DNA of 64,000 nucleotides from Pseudomonas kribbensis (GTDB lineage Bacteria; Pseudomonadota; Gammaproteobacteria; Pseudomonadales; Pseudomonadaceae): NCBI RefSeq assembly GCF_003352185.1, contig NZ_CP029608.1, positions 5,064,501 to 5,128,500 of the forward strand, read 5' to 3'. Shown piece by piece: positions 12,070 to 21,422 of this stretch (position 1 is its first letter; each line of letters starts with the position of its first letter). The notes under the pieces were generated by a model. It saw only the letters and a program-made list of their open reading frames with translations, ran no database searches and was not told where the DNA came from. The position numbers and the translations under genes were made by a program.

Positions 12070-12870
12070 ATGACTGTTTCGTTTGACGACATCACCTGGC
12101 ACCGCGCCGTCGGGCAGTTGATCGACGCCCTCGACAAGCCGAATTTCTGGGCGCAACTGGTGCGCCTGCTCGACCAGTACGTGCCGTTCGATAGCTGGGT
12201 GGCGCTGCTGTTCAGCGCCGACCGTCACCCGCAGGTGTTCGCCGAATGTCCGGGGGAAGATGGCAGTCCCGACCAGTTGTTCCAGGATTACCTGCGCGGT
12301 CTGTACATGCTCGACCCGTTCTACATCGCCTGCCGCGAGCAATCGCGCACCGGGTTGTACCGCCTGTCGGAGGTCGCGCCGGAGCATTTCGAGCTGACCG
12401 AGTATTACCAGCGATACTTTCGTCTGAATGTGGTGGCCGACGAAATCCAGTTCAATTGCCAGCTCGAAGGCGACCGCACGCTGTGCCTGTCACTGGGCAG
12501 CAAGCAGCGCTTCAGTGGCGAGCAGATTGCCCTGCTGTCGCTGATCCAGCCGTGGGTGCTCGGCCTGTTGCGCCAGCGCCTGCCCTACGAAATCAATGAA
12601 ATCGTCGCCCTCGCCCCGTCGCCGGCGCAACCGGACTGGCGGGTGCAGCTCGAAGCGTCGGTGCAGCAACTCAAGGGCGCGCAACTGACCGCCCGGGAAC
12701 TGGATGTCGGGCGTTTGATGCTCAGCGGTTGCTCCAGTAAAGAAATCGCCCGTAAGCTGGAAATCTCTGTTGAAACCGTGAAAGTCCATAAGAAACACAT
12801 GTACAGCAAGCTGGGGATCAAATCCCAGTCGGAGCTGTTTTCGATCTTCCTGCAGGCGCAGAACGCCTGA
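12070..12870 (+). CDS. LuxR-family transcriptional regulator
   Basis: 266 residues. The C-terminal LuxR-type helix-turn-helix is clear (LTARELDVGRLMLSG, then SSKEIARKLEISVETVKVH, about 206-260). The N-terminal 190 residues do not look like a receiver or a classical acyl-homoserine-lactone-binding domain: the landmarks of those families are missing, so the signal is unknown. The protein is related in layout to orphan LuxR regulators of metabolic genes in Pseudomonas. It is divergent from the amidase gene and 37 bp upstream of the FMN-dependent protein at 12908, either of which could be a target. Confidence 0.86.
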   Translation: MTVSFDDITWHRAVGQLIDALDKPNFWAQLVRLLDQYVPFDSWVALLFSADRHPQVFAECPGEDGSPDQLFQDYLRGLYMLDPFYIACREQSRTGLYRLSEVAPEHFELTEYYQRYFRLNVVADEIQFNCQLEGDRTLCLSLGSKQRFSGEQIALLSLIQPWVLGLLRQRLPYEINEIVALAPSPAQPDWRVQLEASVQQLKGAQLTARELDVGRLMLSGCSSKEIARKLEISVETVKVHKKHMYSKLGIKSQSELFSIFLQAQNA

Positions 12871-12907
12871 CTGCCGCAAAAAAATCTGTCCGAACCAAGG
12901 AAACCGT

Positions 12908-14527
12908 ATGAGCCTGTCACTCCTGAGCCGCTACGCCTTCTTTGCCGTCTGCGTGATTTTCACCCTCGCCAGCCTGCCCTTTCTCGACCATGACTGGCTG
13001 TGGCCGATCACTGCCGTCACCGGGGTGCTGAGCCTGCTCGGTCTGTTTGACCTGATGCAGAGCCCCCACGCGGTGCGCCGCAACTACCCGATCCTGGGCA
13101 ACATCCGTTATCTGGTCGAGGGGATTCGCCCGGAAATCCGCCAGTACCTGCTGGAATCCGACAGCGACGCCCTGCCCTTCTCCCGCGCCCAGCGTTCGCT
13201 GGTGTATTCGCGGGCCAAGAATGAAAGCGCCGACAAACCGTTCGGCACCCTGATCGACGTGTATCAGTCCGGTTTCGAGTTCATCGGCCACTCGATGCGC
13301 CCGGCGCCGCTGAGCGATCCGAACAGTTTTCGCGTGACCGTTGGCGGCCCGCAATGCACCCAGCCGTATTCGGCGTCGGTGTTCAACATCTCGGCCATGA
13401 GTTTTGGCTCCCTCAGCGCCAACGCGATCCGCGCGCTGAACCAGGGTGCGAAGCTCGGCAACTTCGCCCACGACACCGGCGAAGGCAGCATCAGCCCCTA
13501 TCACCGCGAACACGGCGGCGACCTGACCTGGGAGCTGGGCAGCGGTTACTTCGGCTGCCGCACCAGCGACGGCCGTTTCGACCCGGAACGTTTCGCCGCC
13601 CAGGCGCAGACCCCGCAGGTGCGGATGATCGAAATCAAGATGAGCCAGGGTGCCAAACCCGGCCACGGCGGGATTCTGCCTAAGCACAAGGTGACCCAGG
13701 AAATCGCCGACACCCGCGGCATCCTGATGGGCGAAGACTGCATCTCGCCGTCCCGCCACAGCGCGTTTTCCACACCGATCGAGATGATGCATTTCATCCA
13801 GCAACTGCGTGAACTGTCCGGCGGCAAACCGGTGGGCTTCAAGTTCTGCCTCGGCCATCCGTGGGAGTTCATGGGCATCGCCAAGGCCATGCTGGAAACC
13901 GGCATCCTCCCGGACTTCATCGTGGTCGACGGCAAGGAAGGCGGCACCGGCGCCGCACCCGTGGAGTTCACCGACCACATCGGCGTGCCGATGCGCGAAG
14001 GCCTGCTGTTCGTCCACAACACCCTGGTGGGCCTGAATCTGCGGGACAAGATCAAGCTCGGCGCCAGCGGCAAGATCGTCAGCGCCTTCGACATCGCCAG
14101 TGTGCTGGCCATCGGCGCCGACTGGGCCAACTCGGCGCGCGGTTTCATGTTCGCCATCGGCTGCATCCAGTCGCAAAGCTGCCACACCAACAAATGCCCG
14201 ACCGGCGTCGCCACCCAGGACAACCTGCGCCAGCGTGCGCTGGTGGTGCCGGACAAGGCCCAGCGGGTCTACAACTTCCATCGCAACACGTTGAAGGCGC
14301 TGGCGGAAATGCTCGCGGCCGCCGGCCTCGATCATCCGTCGCAACTGTCGGCCAAGCACCTGGTACGGCGCATGTCGGCCACCGAGATCAAACTGTTCTC
14401 GCAGCTGCACGTGTTCCTGAAACCGGGGGAACTGCTCACCGGGGAAGTGAACGGCGAGTTCTATTCGCGGATGTGGCAGATGGCGCGGGCGGACAGTTTT
14501 GAGCCGCAGGACATCGCAGCTGCCTAG
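12908..14527 (+). CDS. FMN-binding glutamate synthase-family protein (membrane-anchored)
   Basis: 539 residues. Two hydrophobic segments near the N-terminus (about 7-25 and 27-46) suggest membrane anchoring. The rest matches the FMN-binding synthase domain of glutamate synthase: NISAMSFGSLSANAI, GEGSIS, a glycine-rich VVDGKEGGTGAAP stretch and the iron-sulphur cysteines C419, C425 and C430 in CIQSQSCHTNKCPTGVATQD. Stand-alone members of this family lack the amidotransferase half, and their reaction is not established; a flavin-dependent oxidoreductase is all that can be said. It follows the LuxR gene by 37 bp. The convergent gene at 14537 begins its stop codon only 9 bp away. Confidence 0.88.
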   Translation: MSLSLLSRYAFFAVCVIFTLASLPFLDHDWLWPITAVTGVLSLLGLFDLMQSPHAVRRNYPILGNIRYLVEGIRPEIRQYLLESDSDALPFSRAQRSLVYSRAKNESADKPFGTLIDVYQSGFEFIGHSMRPAPLSDPNSFRVTVGGPQCTQPYSASVFNISAMSFGSLSANAIRALNQGAKLGNFAHDTGEGSISPYHREHGGDLTWELGSGYFGCRTSDGRFDPERFAAQAQTPQVRMIEIKMSQGAKPGHGGILPKHKVTQEIADTRGILMGEDCISPSRHSAFSTPIEMMHFIQQLRELSGGKPVGFKFCLGHPWEFMGIAKAMLETGILPDFIVVDGKEGGTGAAPVEFTDHIGVPMREGLLFVHNTLVGLNLRDKIKLGASGKIVSAFDIASVLAIGADWANSARGFMFAIGCIQSQSCHTNKCPTGVATQDNLRQRALVVPDKAQRVYNFHRNTLKALAEMLAAAGLDHPSQLSAKHLVRRMSATEIKLFSQLHVFLKPGELLTGEVNGEFYSRMWQMARADSFEPQDIAAA

Positions 14528-14536
14528 CGGCAAGAC

Positions 14537-16042
14537 TCACCAACTCAAGAGCCGACCATGGGGCGGCTCTTTCATGACGATGAAACCGTAATCGCCGATC
14601 AGGTAGATGCGGTAATAGAGGCTGTCCACCAACGCGGGAAAACCCTGATAGCCGACGCGCGTGGCGTTGCGCCGTTCGCGTTCGGCGACCACGTTGGTGA
14701 TGCCTGCCGAGGGCAGATTTTCCGCGAGCATGAAGTAATCGATGTTCAGCAGATAGCGCAGTACCGGCAACTGTTTGAACGTACCCGTCGCACTCGCCAG
14801 CCAGCGGTCGGAGTAAGTGACCGACATATAAATCCGCTTGGCGTCGCGCAGTTCGCGATGTGAGGAAATGTCGTGACTGAGGCTGTAGAGAGCGCTGCTG
14901 GCGAAGGTTTTTTCCATCGTCAGCACCCGCCCGTAGGCGAAGGACAGCGACAACGTTGCCAGAAGAGGAATCGCCAACAACAGGGGCAGCCGCGAGTGCA
15001 GCGACGTCAATCCGGTACAGGCCAGATAGAACAGCAACATCAACAGCACGCCGAATCCCATCAAGGTGCGTGCGCCTTCGTTGAAGTCGCGAAACAGCAG
15101 TGTCATCCCCGGCACCAGCAATACAATCAGCGGCAAGGTCAGCAGGCAGCCAAAACTCAGGAGCAGGCCCTTTACGGGTGGTTCCTGGCGCAGGCGAATT
15201 TGCCGTCCCATTCGCACACCACCGAATAAAGCACACATCAGCAACACGACGAACACTGCCGTGTAGCCACTGTGAAACAGCAACGCCACCTTCTCCATGA
15301 CCCGGCCAGAATTGATGCTGATCTGCAACAGTGGGTCAGCACTGAAGTCGAGCAGTTCGGTACGTGTGGAATCCGTGAACGGATAGGCCGTGATCGCGTA
15401 GATCGACACGCCCAGCACCAGTTGCGCCAGCTTCCAGCCCGCCAGTTGCCAGAGCTCTGCCCAGGGCATGCGCCGATGAACAGTCCTCAGTAACTCCACA
15501 CAACACAGCCCGAGAAACACATTGAGGCTGATCTGATACAGCCCGATCGCCAGCGCCAGCAACACCGAAGGCACCAGCCATCGCTGTATCCGGGAAGTGC
15601 CGCCAAACGTGATCGCGTAAATCACCGCCACCAGACTCAGGGCCATCCCGGCCCCGTCGTATTGATAGGACAGGTTCTGCAACAGGAACGGGTTATACCA
15701 GAGCGGCAACGGCACCAGACAACAGGCAAGCGTGGGCTCTGGGAAATAGTGAAAGGTCAGTCGGGTCAGGGCCAATGACATGGCCAGCGTGGCGAGCAAC
15801 AGCGGCAAGGGAAAGATGTTCGGCGCAGCGCCCGTGAACGTCAGCGCTTTATACAGCCAGTCCATGAACAGGCGCCCCTGCCCGGCCCAGACATTGCCGG
15901 CAGCCAGAGTGCGCCAGTTGTCGTCGATGTAGGGGAAGTCGGCGAGGAGCAGCGGCAGGATGTACAGCATCGTGGCGAACAGGAAAAACAGCACGACCTG
16001 ACGGCGGCCGAGTTCTCGTACGAGAAAATCGCTCATCCTCAT
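14537..16042 (-). CDS. GtrII-like polytopic membrane protein (glucosyltransferase domain)
   Basis: 501 residues from the ATG at 16042, which has AGAGG seven bases upstream; an in-frame GTG at 16060 and an ATG at 16036 are alternatives. About ten to twelve hydrophobic helices are present. The N-terminal part (FPYIDDNWRTLAAG, then GRLFMDWLYKAL) resembles the GtrII-type glucosyltransferase family, which adds glucosyl groups to O-antigen from a polyprenyl carrier at the periplasmic face. No gtrA/gtrB partner genes are next to it, so substrate and function are uncertain. The gene stands alone between a convergent FMN protein and a permease with its own terminator. Confidence 0.72.
   Translation of the reverse strand: MRMSDFLVRELGRRQVVLFFLFATMLYILPLLLADFPYIDDNWRTLAAGNVWAGQGRLFMDWLYKALTFTGAAPNIFPLPLLLATLAMSLALTRLTFHYFPEPTLACCLVPLPLWYNPFLLQNLSYQYDGAGMALSLVAVIYAITFGGTSRIQRWLVPSVLLALAIGLYQISLNVFLGLCCVELLRTVHRRMPWAELWQLAGWKLAQLVLGVSIYAITAYPFTDSTRTELLDFSADPLLQISINSGRVMEKVALLFHSGYTAVFVVLLMCALFGGVRMGRQIRLRQEPPVKGLLLSFGCLLTLPLIVLLVPGMTLLFRDFNEGARTLMGFGVLLMLLFYLACTGLTSLHSRLPLLLAIPLLATLSLSFAYGRVLTMEKTFASSALYSLSHDISSHRELRDAKRIYMSVTYSDRWLASATGTFKQLPVLRYLLNIDYFMLAENLPSAGITNVVAERERRNATRVGYQGFPALVDSLYYRIYLIGDYGFIVMKEPPHGRLLSW
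14547..14573 (+). terminator. Probable terminator of the glutamate-synthase-like gene, inside the convergent gene
   Basis: An 8-bp stem AAGAGCCG/CGGCTCTT with a 9-base loop is followed by TTC. It lies 20 bases after the stop at 14527 but within the 3-prime end of the opposite-strand GtrII-like gene. The run of T is short, so efficiency is uncertain. Confidence 0.5.
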
Positions 16043-16162
16043 TTCAGTGCCTCTGTTCACCGTTGTGCTGATTTCGACAGTGATAAAGCTTGGAACATGG
16101 CACGAAGTCAGAGGTCGTTTTTTACGCTGGTTTCAGACAAGCGGCCTCAATCTCCCGGCCAC

Positions 16163-16193
16163 AAAAAAGCCCCGGCCAATCGACCGGGGCTTT
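16163..16193 (-). terminator. Rho-independent terminator of the ProY-like permease
   Basis: Read on the minus strand, the stem AAAGCCCCGG/CCGGGGCTTT (10 bp, 8-base loop) is followed by a run of six T. It starts 21 bases after the permease stop at 16214. Confidence 0.9.
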
Positions 16194-16213
16194 CAGGTTT
16201 CAGCAATGGCGAT

Positions 16214-17632
16214 TTACGACGCCGAACGCACCGCGCCTTGCGACGCATCGGTCGGTTGCAGCTTGAACACGTAGAACAGAACGGTCAGCAGCACCAGGAA
16301 CGCCGGGCCGACATACAGCGCCACGCGGGTATCCGGGAAGTACGCCATCAGGCCCACCACCAGCACCAGGAACGCCAGCGCCAGATAGGAGCTGACCGGG
16401 AAAAGCCACATCTTGTACTTCAGGCCGGCGCGTTCGCTGGCGCTCAGGCCTTTGCGGAATTTCAGCTGGGCCAGCAGGATCATCACCCAGGTCCAGATCG
16501 CGCCAAAGGTCGCAATCGAAGTCACCCAGACGAAGACTTTTTCCGGCACCAGATAATTCAGCAGTACGCCCAGCAGCAGGGCGAAGATCGACAGCAGCAG
16601 CGCCCGACGCGGCACGCCGTTGGAGGTCTTGGCGAAAGCGGCAGGCGCCTGGCCGTTCTGCGCCAGGCTGTAGAGCATGCGCCCGGTGCTGAAGATGCCG
16701 CCGTTGCACGACGACAGCGCGGCGGTGATCACCACGAAGTTGATGATGCCGGCGGCAGTCTTGATGCCCAGACGCTCGAAGGTCATCACGAACGGGCTGC
16801 CCTGAGTGCCGATTTCATTCCACGGGTAGATCGACAGGATCACGAACAGTGCGCCGACGTAGAACAGCAGAATCCGCCAGAACACCGAGCCGATGGCACC
16901 GGGAATGGTCTTCTGCGGGTTCTTCGCTTCACCGGCGGTCAGGCCGATCATCTCCACGCCCAGATAAGCGAACATCACCATCTGCAGCGACATCAACACG
17001 CCCATCACACCGTTGGGCATGAAGCCGCCATGAGTCCACAGATTGGAAATCCCCAGCGCCACACCGTCGTTGCCGAAACCGAAGGCGATGATGCCGATGC
17101 CGCCGAGCACCATAGCAATGATGGTGACAATCTTGATCAGGGCGAACCAGAACTCGAATTCACCGAAAGCCTTCACCGCGATCAGGTTGATCGAACCCAT
17201 GCTGACCAGCGCCGCCAGCGCCCAGATCCAGCGCGGTACATCGGGGAACCAGATGCCCATGTACACCGCCACCGCGGTGATTTCCGCGACGCAGGTCACC
17301 AGCCACAGGAACCAGTAGTTCCAGCCGGTGAGAAACCCCGCCAACGGGCCGAGATAATCCTGCGCGTAACGGCTGAAGGAACCGGCCACCGGGTTGTGCA
17401 CCGCCATCTCGCCGAGGGCGCGCATGATCACCAGGATCGCCAGACCGCCGATAATGTAGGACAGCATGATCGCCGGGCCGGCCATTTCGATGGCCTTGGC
17501 CGAACCGAGAAACAGACCGACACCGATACAGGCGCCGAGCGCCATCAGACGGATATGCCGTTCGCCGAGTTCGCGTTTGAGTGGACCGCCGTTCGCGGTC
17601 TCGCCATGGGGCGGGTGATTGCCGACTGGCAT
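16214..17632 (-). CDS. Amino acid permease (ProY/HutT/AroP-type APC transporter)
   Basis: 472 residues from the ATG at 17632, which has GAGGAAG upstream; a 26-residue longer frame is not supported. About twelve membrane segments are visible. The N-terminal cytoplasmic LKRELGERHIRLMALGACIG, the MRALGEMAVHNPVAGSF stretch and FVVITAALSSCNGG are hallmarks of the amino-acid transporter branch that includes E. coli ProY and Pseudomonas HutT, which it resembles along its whole length. It imports an amino acid with protons; proline or histidine are the best guesses, not established here. It is monocistronic, with a strong terminator downstream. Confidence 0.9.
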   Translation of the reverse strand: MPVGNHPPHGETANGGPLKRELGERHIRLMALGACIGVGLFLGSAKAIEMAGPAIMLSYIIGGLAILVIMRALGEMAVHNPVAGSFSRYAQDYLGPLAGFLTGWNYWFLWLVTCVAEITAVAVYMGIWFPDVPRWIWALAALVSMGSINLIAVKAFGEFEFWFALIKIVTIIAMVLGGIGIIAFGFGNDGVALGISNLWTHGGFMPNGVMGVLMSLQMVMFAYLGVEMIGLTAGEAKNPQKTIPGAIGSVFWRILLFYVGALFVILSIYPWNEIGTQGSPFVMTFERLGIKTAAGIINFVVITAALSSCNGGIFSTGRMLYSLAQNGQAPAAFAKTSNGVPRRALLLSIFALLLGVLLNYLVPEKVFVWVTSIATFGAIWTWVMILLAQLKFRKGLSASERAGLKYKMWLFPVSSYLALAFLVLVVGLMAYFPDTRVALYVGPAFLVLLTVLFYVFKLQPTDASQGAVRSAS

Positions 17633-18113
17633 GGGGGACTTCCTCGTCTTGTTATTGGATAGACCACCGAGTGTCGAAGCGTCGGCCGATAAGCCCTGGC
17701 TTCCCGACACCGCATCGACCTCGTGGGTGGACGCGCCCTCCAGGTCCGGGCCTGAGGGTCAGCGGGGCTGGCAGTATAAAAAGCTTCCAGCAGGATATTT
17801 CACTCTAAAAGACGCGATATTCAGCGACAAAATTCGCCAACCATCGAACTTTCGAGATAAACACTCCTGAAAAAACCGGATTATTCACTGCCGAAATGGG
17901 CGCCGAGTATTGCACAGCAATGGTGCAGCGTCATGCCCCTACCCAAGTCGTATTTACCCGCCAACCGCTCTGATCCGCGCTTTTTCGAGACCTGCACACA
18001 CGTTGCTGCCGGATTGCCCACTGCGCAGATTTGTTCAGGGTCGAAGCTTCACAATTTTTTCACCCGCGCCAACCACCGACTAAGCTTCAGTCAAGTCCGA
18101 TCAATCTGCGTGA
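17633..18113. other. 481-bp divergent intergenic region
   Basis: No gene with coding character was found. It must carry the promoters of the left-reading permease and the right-reading PBP-like gene. The stretch 17775-17890 is AT-rich compared with its surroundings and is the likely permease promoter region; no confident -35/-10 pair was assigned. Confidence 0.5.
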
Positions 18114-21100
18114 ATGGATCAATCGACTATGGGCGCTTTGTGGCAAACCGATTCGAGTGAAAAAGTGGTTCCGACTGAACGTGTGGATGAAGCGCCTGTC
18201 CCTGAGAAACCCCGTCGTAACCGGCATGGGTGGAAGGCTTTCTGGCTATTGCTGGTGATCATTGCGATTGTGGTGGGCCTGGCCGCGATGAAGGAAATGC
18301 GCACCTCGCGTTTTCAATCCCGCGAGGTCAGCCAGTACGCCGCCAAATTGACCTATGAACTGCAACCGGGCCCCAGCGAAGCCATTCGTTATCCGGGCAA
18401 CGGGCCGTTCGATCTGCGTCTGGGTTACAGCTCGCTGGACGAGTTTTTGCCACGACTGCTCAAGCGCAATTACGTGATCACCGAACAGACGCGCTTCTCG
18501 CCAGCGCTGCTCGGCTATACCGACAAGGGCCTGTTCGTGCCCTACTCCGAAAAAATCCAGGCCGGGCTGTCGATCACCGATTGCCGCGCCGCGCCGCTGT
18601 ATCAGTACAACTATCCGCAACAGCTGTATTCGAGTTTCGAGTCGATCCCGCCGGTGGTGGTCAACAGCCTGCTGTTCATCGAAAACCGTTTCCTGCTGGA
18701 TCCCAAACAGCCGCTGGCCAACCCGGCGGTGGACTGGCCGCGCTTCGGCATGGCCGCGTGGTCGCAGGTTGCCAAGTTGCTGCACTTGCCGGGACAGTCG
18801 GCCGGCGGCAGCACCTTGGCCACGCAACTGGAAAAGTATCGCCACTCACCTGATGGGCTGACCGTCAACGGTGCCGAGAAAATCCGCCAGATGATTTCCG
18901 CCAGCGTGCGCGCCTATCAGGCTGGCCCGGACACCTTGCCGGCGCGGCGCAACATCATTCGTGACTACCTCAACAGCGTGCCGCTGTCGGCAGTGCCGGG
19001 GCATGGTGAAGTCCACGGCATGGCCGAAGGTTTACGCGTCTGGTACGGCGCCGATTTCAATGAAGCCAATAAAAAGCTCGCCAGTACCGCGACCGATCCG
19101 CAGACCCTGGCCGACAAGGGCCTGGCCCTGCGGGAAATGCTCTCGCTGATGATCGCCCAGCGCCGTCCTTCCCATTACCTGACCAAGGGCCGGGAAGAAC
19201 TGGCCGACCTCACCGACAGCCATCTGCGGCTGCTCAAGCAGAACGGCGTGATCGACAACGCACTGGCCGATGCGGCCCTGGCCAGCAAGGTTACCTATCG
19301 CGACTGGCAGACCCAGCCGACGATCCAGCCGATCGAAACCAACAAAGGCATCAGCGTCGCCCGCAGCCGTCTGGCCTCGATGCTCAATCGTCCGCTGTAC
19401 GACCTCGACCGCCTCGACCTCTCGGCCACCAGCACCCTGCAAGGCGAGCTGCAAACCCAGGCCACCGCCTACCTGAAGAAACTCGCCGACCCGGCCTACG
19501 CCGCCGAAATCGGCCTGCTCGGTGAACGCCTGCTGACGCCCACCAGTACCACACAAGTACGTTACAGCTTCACCCTGTTCGAGCTGACACCGGACGGTTC
19601 GCGGGTGCGGGTGCAGACCGACAGCACCGACCAGCCGTTCGACATCAACGAAGGCAGCAAACTGGAACTGGGCTCCACGGCGAAGATGCGGGTGCTGACC
19701 ACCTACCTGCAAATCATCTCCGAACTGCACGACAAATACGGCGCCATGAGCGTGCCGGAACTGAAGAAAGTCGACGTACCGGATCAGGATCGCCTGACCC
19801 AGTGGGTGATCGATTACCTGATCCAGAACAAGGATCACGACCTGTCGAAGATGCTCGGCGCAGCCCTCGACCGCAAATATTCCGCCAGCCCCGGCGAGGC
19901 GTTTTTCACCGGTGGCGGCCTGCACGTGTTCCACAACTTTCGCAAGGAAGACAACGGCCGCATGCCGACCCTGCGCGATGCCCTGCGCGAGTCGATCAAC
20001 CTGCCGTTCATTCGCCTGATGCGCGACCTGGTGCGCTACACCACCTACTCCGGCCCCAACAACAGCGCCGAGCTGCTCAAGGATGATCGCGACCCGCGGC
20101 GTCAGGAGTACCTCGCTTCGTTCGCCGACCGCGAAGGCACTTCGTTCTTGCTCAAGTTCTGGAAGAAGTACAAGAACAAGGACACCCAGGCCCGCCTCGA
20201 CACCTTCCTCGACAGCATGCGCCCGACGCCGATCCGCATGGCCGCCGTGCATCGCTACCTGCTACCCAACGCCAGTCAGGAAGACTTCAACAGCTTTGTC
20301 CGCTCGCATCTGAAGGGCGTGAAAATCACCGAGAAACTCACCGACGAACGCCTCGAACGGCTTTATCTGGCCTACGGCCCCGGCACCTACGATTTGCCGG
20401 ATCAGGGCTTCATTGCCAAGGTGCACCCGCTGGACCTGTGGCTGATCGGCTACCTGCTCAACCACCCGGACGCGACCTGGGGCCAGATCGTCAAGGCCAG
20501 CCAGTTCGAACGTCAGGAAGTCTACAGCTGGCTGTTCAAGAGCAAGCACAAGGGCGCCCGGGACAGTCGGATCCGCACCATGCTGGAGATCGAAGCCTTC
20601 CTCGACATCCATCAGCGCTGGCAGAAGGTCGGTTACCCGTTCGATCACCTGGTGCCGTCGCTGGCCACCGCCATCGGCAGCTCCGGCGACCGCCCCGCCG
20701 CGCTGGCCGAGTTGATCGGCACCATCCTCAATGACGGTGTGCGCATGCCGACCCTGCGCATCGACAGCCTGCATTTTGCCGCCGGCACGCCTTACGAGAC
20801 GAAACTGGTCAACGACCCTCACGTCGGCAAACGGGTGATGCCGTCGGAAGTCGCCACTGCCATGCGCGAGGCACTGTCGCAAGTGGTGGACTCGGGAACC
20901 GCCAAACGTGTTTCCGGCAGTTTCAAACTGAACGATGGCACACCGCTGACCATGGGCGGAAAAACCGGTACGGGCGACAACCGCATCGAGGCCATCGGTT
21001 CCGGCGGGCGCATTTTGAGTTCCAAGTCGATCAACCGCACGGCGACCTTCGTGTTCTACATCGGCGACCACCATTTCGGCACGCTCACCGCGTTCGTTCC

Positions 21101-21272
21101 GGGACGCTCGGCGGAAAACTTCAAATTCACCTCGGCCCTGCCGGTGCAGGTGCTCAAGGGCATGGCGCCGATCCTGATGCCGTATCTGCAACCGGGCAGC
21201 GATTCGCAGTGCCGACCACCGCAGGCTCCCCAAGTGGCTCTGATGAACCTGCCAACGCGTAACGCTGATTGA
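18114..21272 (+). CDS. Large class A PBP-like protein: GT51 transglycosylase plus transpeptidase-like domain
   Basis: 1052 residues. A short cytoplasmic tail and one membrane helix (about 43-59) precede a periplasmic part. A GT51-like region has the motif GGSTLATQLEK (about 224-234) and an FIENRFLLD segment where canonical enzymes have EDRxF. Further on, a penicillin-binding fold is suggested by STAK at 521-524 (SxxK) and KTG at 950-952 in GGKTGTG. The total length and the long segment between these two motifs exceed normal class A PBPs (about 750-850). It is probably a specialised peptidoglycan polymerase; whether both activities are intact is uncertain because the transglycosylase acidic motif is atypical. 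The gene appears monocistronic. ATG 18114 is used; an ATG at 18129 is an alternative. Confidence 0.8.
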   Translation: MDQSTMGALWQTDSSEKVVPTERVDEAPVPEKPRRNRHGWKAFWLLLVIIAIVVGLAAMKEMRTSRFQSREVSQYAAKLTYELQPGPSEAIRYPGNGPFDLRLGYSSLDEFLPRLLKRNYVITEQTRFSPALLGYTDKGLFVPYSEKIQAGLSITDCRAAPLYQYNYPQQLYSSFESIPPVVVNSLLFIENRFLLDPKQPLANPAVDWPRFGMAAWSQVAKLLHLPGQSAGGSTLATQLEKYRHSPDGLTVNGAEKIRQMISASVRAYQAGPDTLPARRNIIRDYLNSVPLSAVPGHGEVHGMAEGLRVWYGADFNEANKKLASTATDPQTLADKGLALREMLSLMIAQRRPSHYLTKGREELADLTDSHLRLLKQNGVIDNALADAALASKVTYRDWQTQPTIQPIETNKGISVARSRLASMLNRPLYDLDRLDLSATSTLQGELQTQATAYLKKLADPAYAAEIGLLGERLLTPTSTTQVRYSFTLFELTPDGSRVRVQTDSTDQPFDINEGSKLELGSTAKMRVLTTYLQIISELHDKYGAMSVPELKKVDVPDQDRLTQWVIDYLIQNKDHDLSKMLGAALDRKYSASPGEAFFTGGGLHVFHNFRKEDNGRMPTLRDALRESINLPFIRLMRDLVRYTTYSGPNNSAELLKDDRDPRRQEYLASFADREGTSFLLKFWKKYKNKDTQARLDTFLDSMRPTPIRMAAVHRYLLPNASQEDFNSFVRSHLKGVKITEKLTDERLERLYLAYGPGTYDLPDQGFIAKVHPLDLWLIGYLLNHPDATWGQIVKASQFERQEVYSWLFKSKHKGARDSRIRTMLEIEAFLDIHQRWQKVGYPFDHLVPSLATAIGSSGDRPAALAELIGTILNDGVRMPTLRIDSLHFAAGTPYETKLVNDPHVGKRVMPSEVATAMREALSQVVDSGTAKRVSGSFKLNDGTPLTMGGKTGTGDNRIEAIGSGGRILSSKSINRTATFVFYIGDHHFGTLTAFVPGRSAENFKFTSALPVQVLKGMAPILMPYLQPGSDSQCRPPQAPQVALMNLPTRNAD

Positions 21273-21422
21273 AGTGGTGGAGGCAATAACTAATTATTTT
21301 ATGCATTCCAATATTCAATCTTTCACCTGCCTGGTTCGCACTCCAGAAACAGGCTTTTGAACTAATCCTCTGCACACTTGAACGTTAGGCTCAATACTCC
21401 TGACTTATTCAAGGCTGTACCC

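Noticed and set aside
12917..14533. 538-codon open frame antisense to the glutamate-synthase-like gene
   Set aside because: Its translation is low-complexity (rich in A, H, R, G, V) and lies fully opposite a clear FMN/FeS protein; it is a GC-rich shadow frame.
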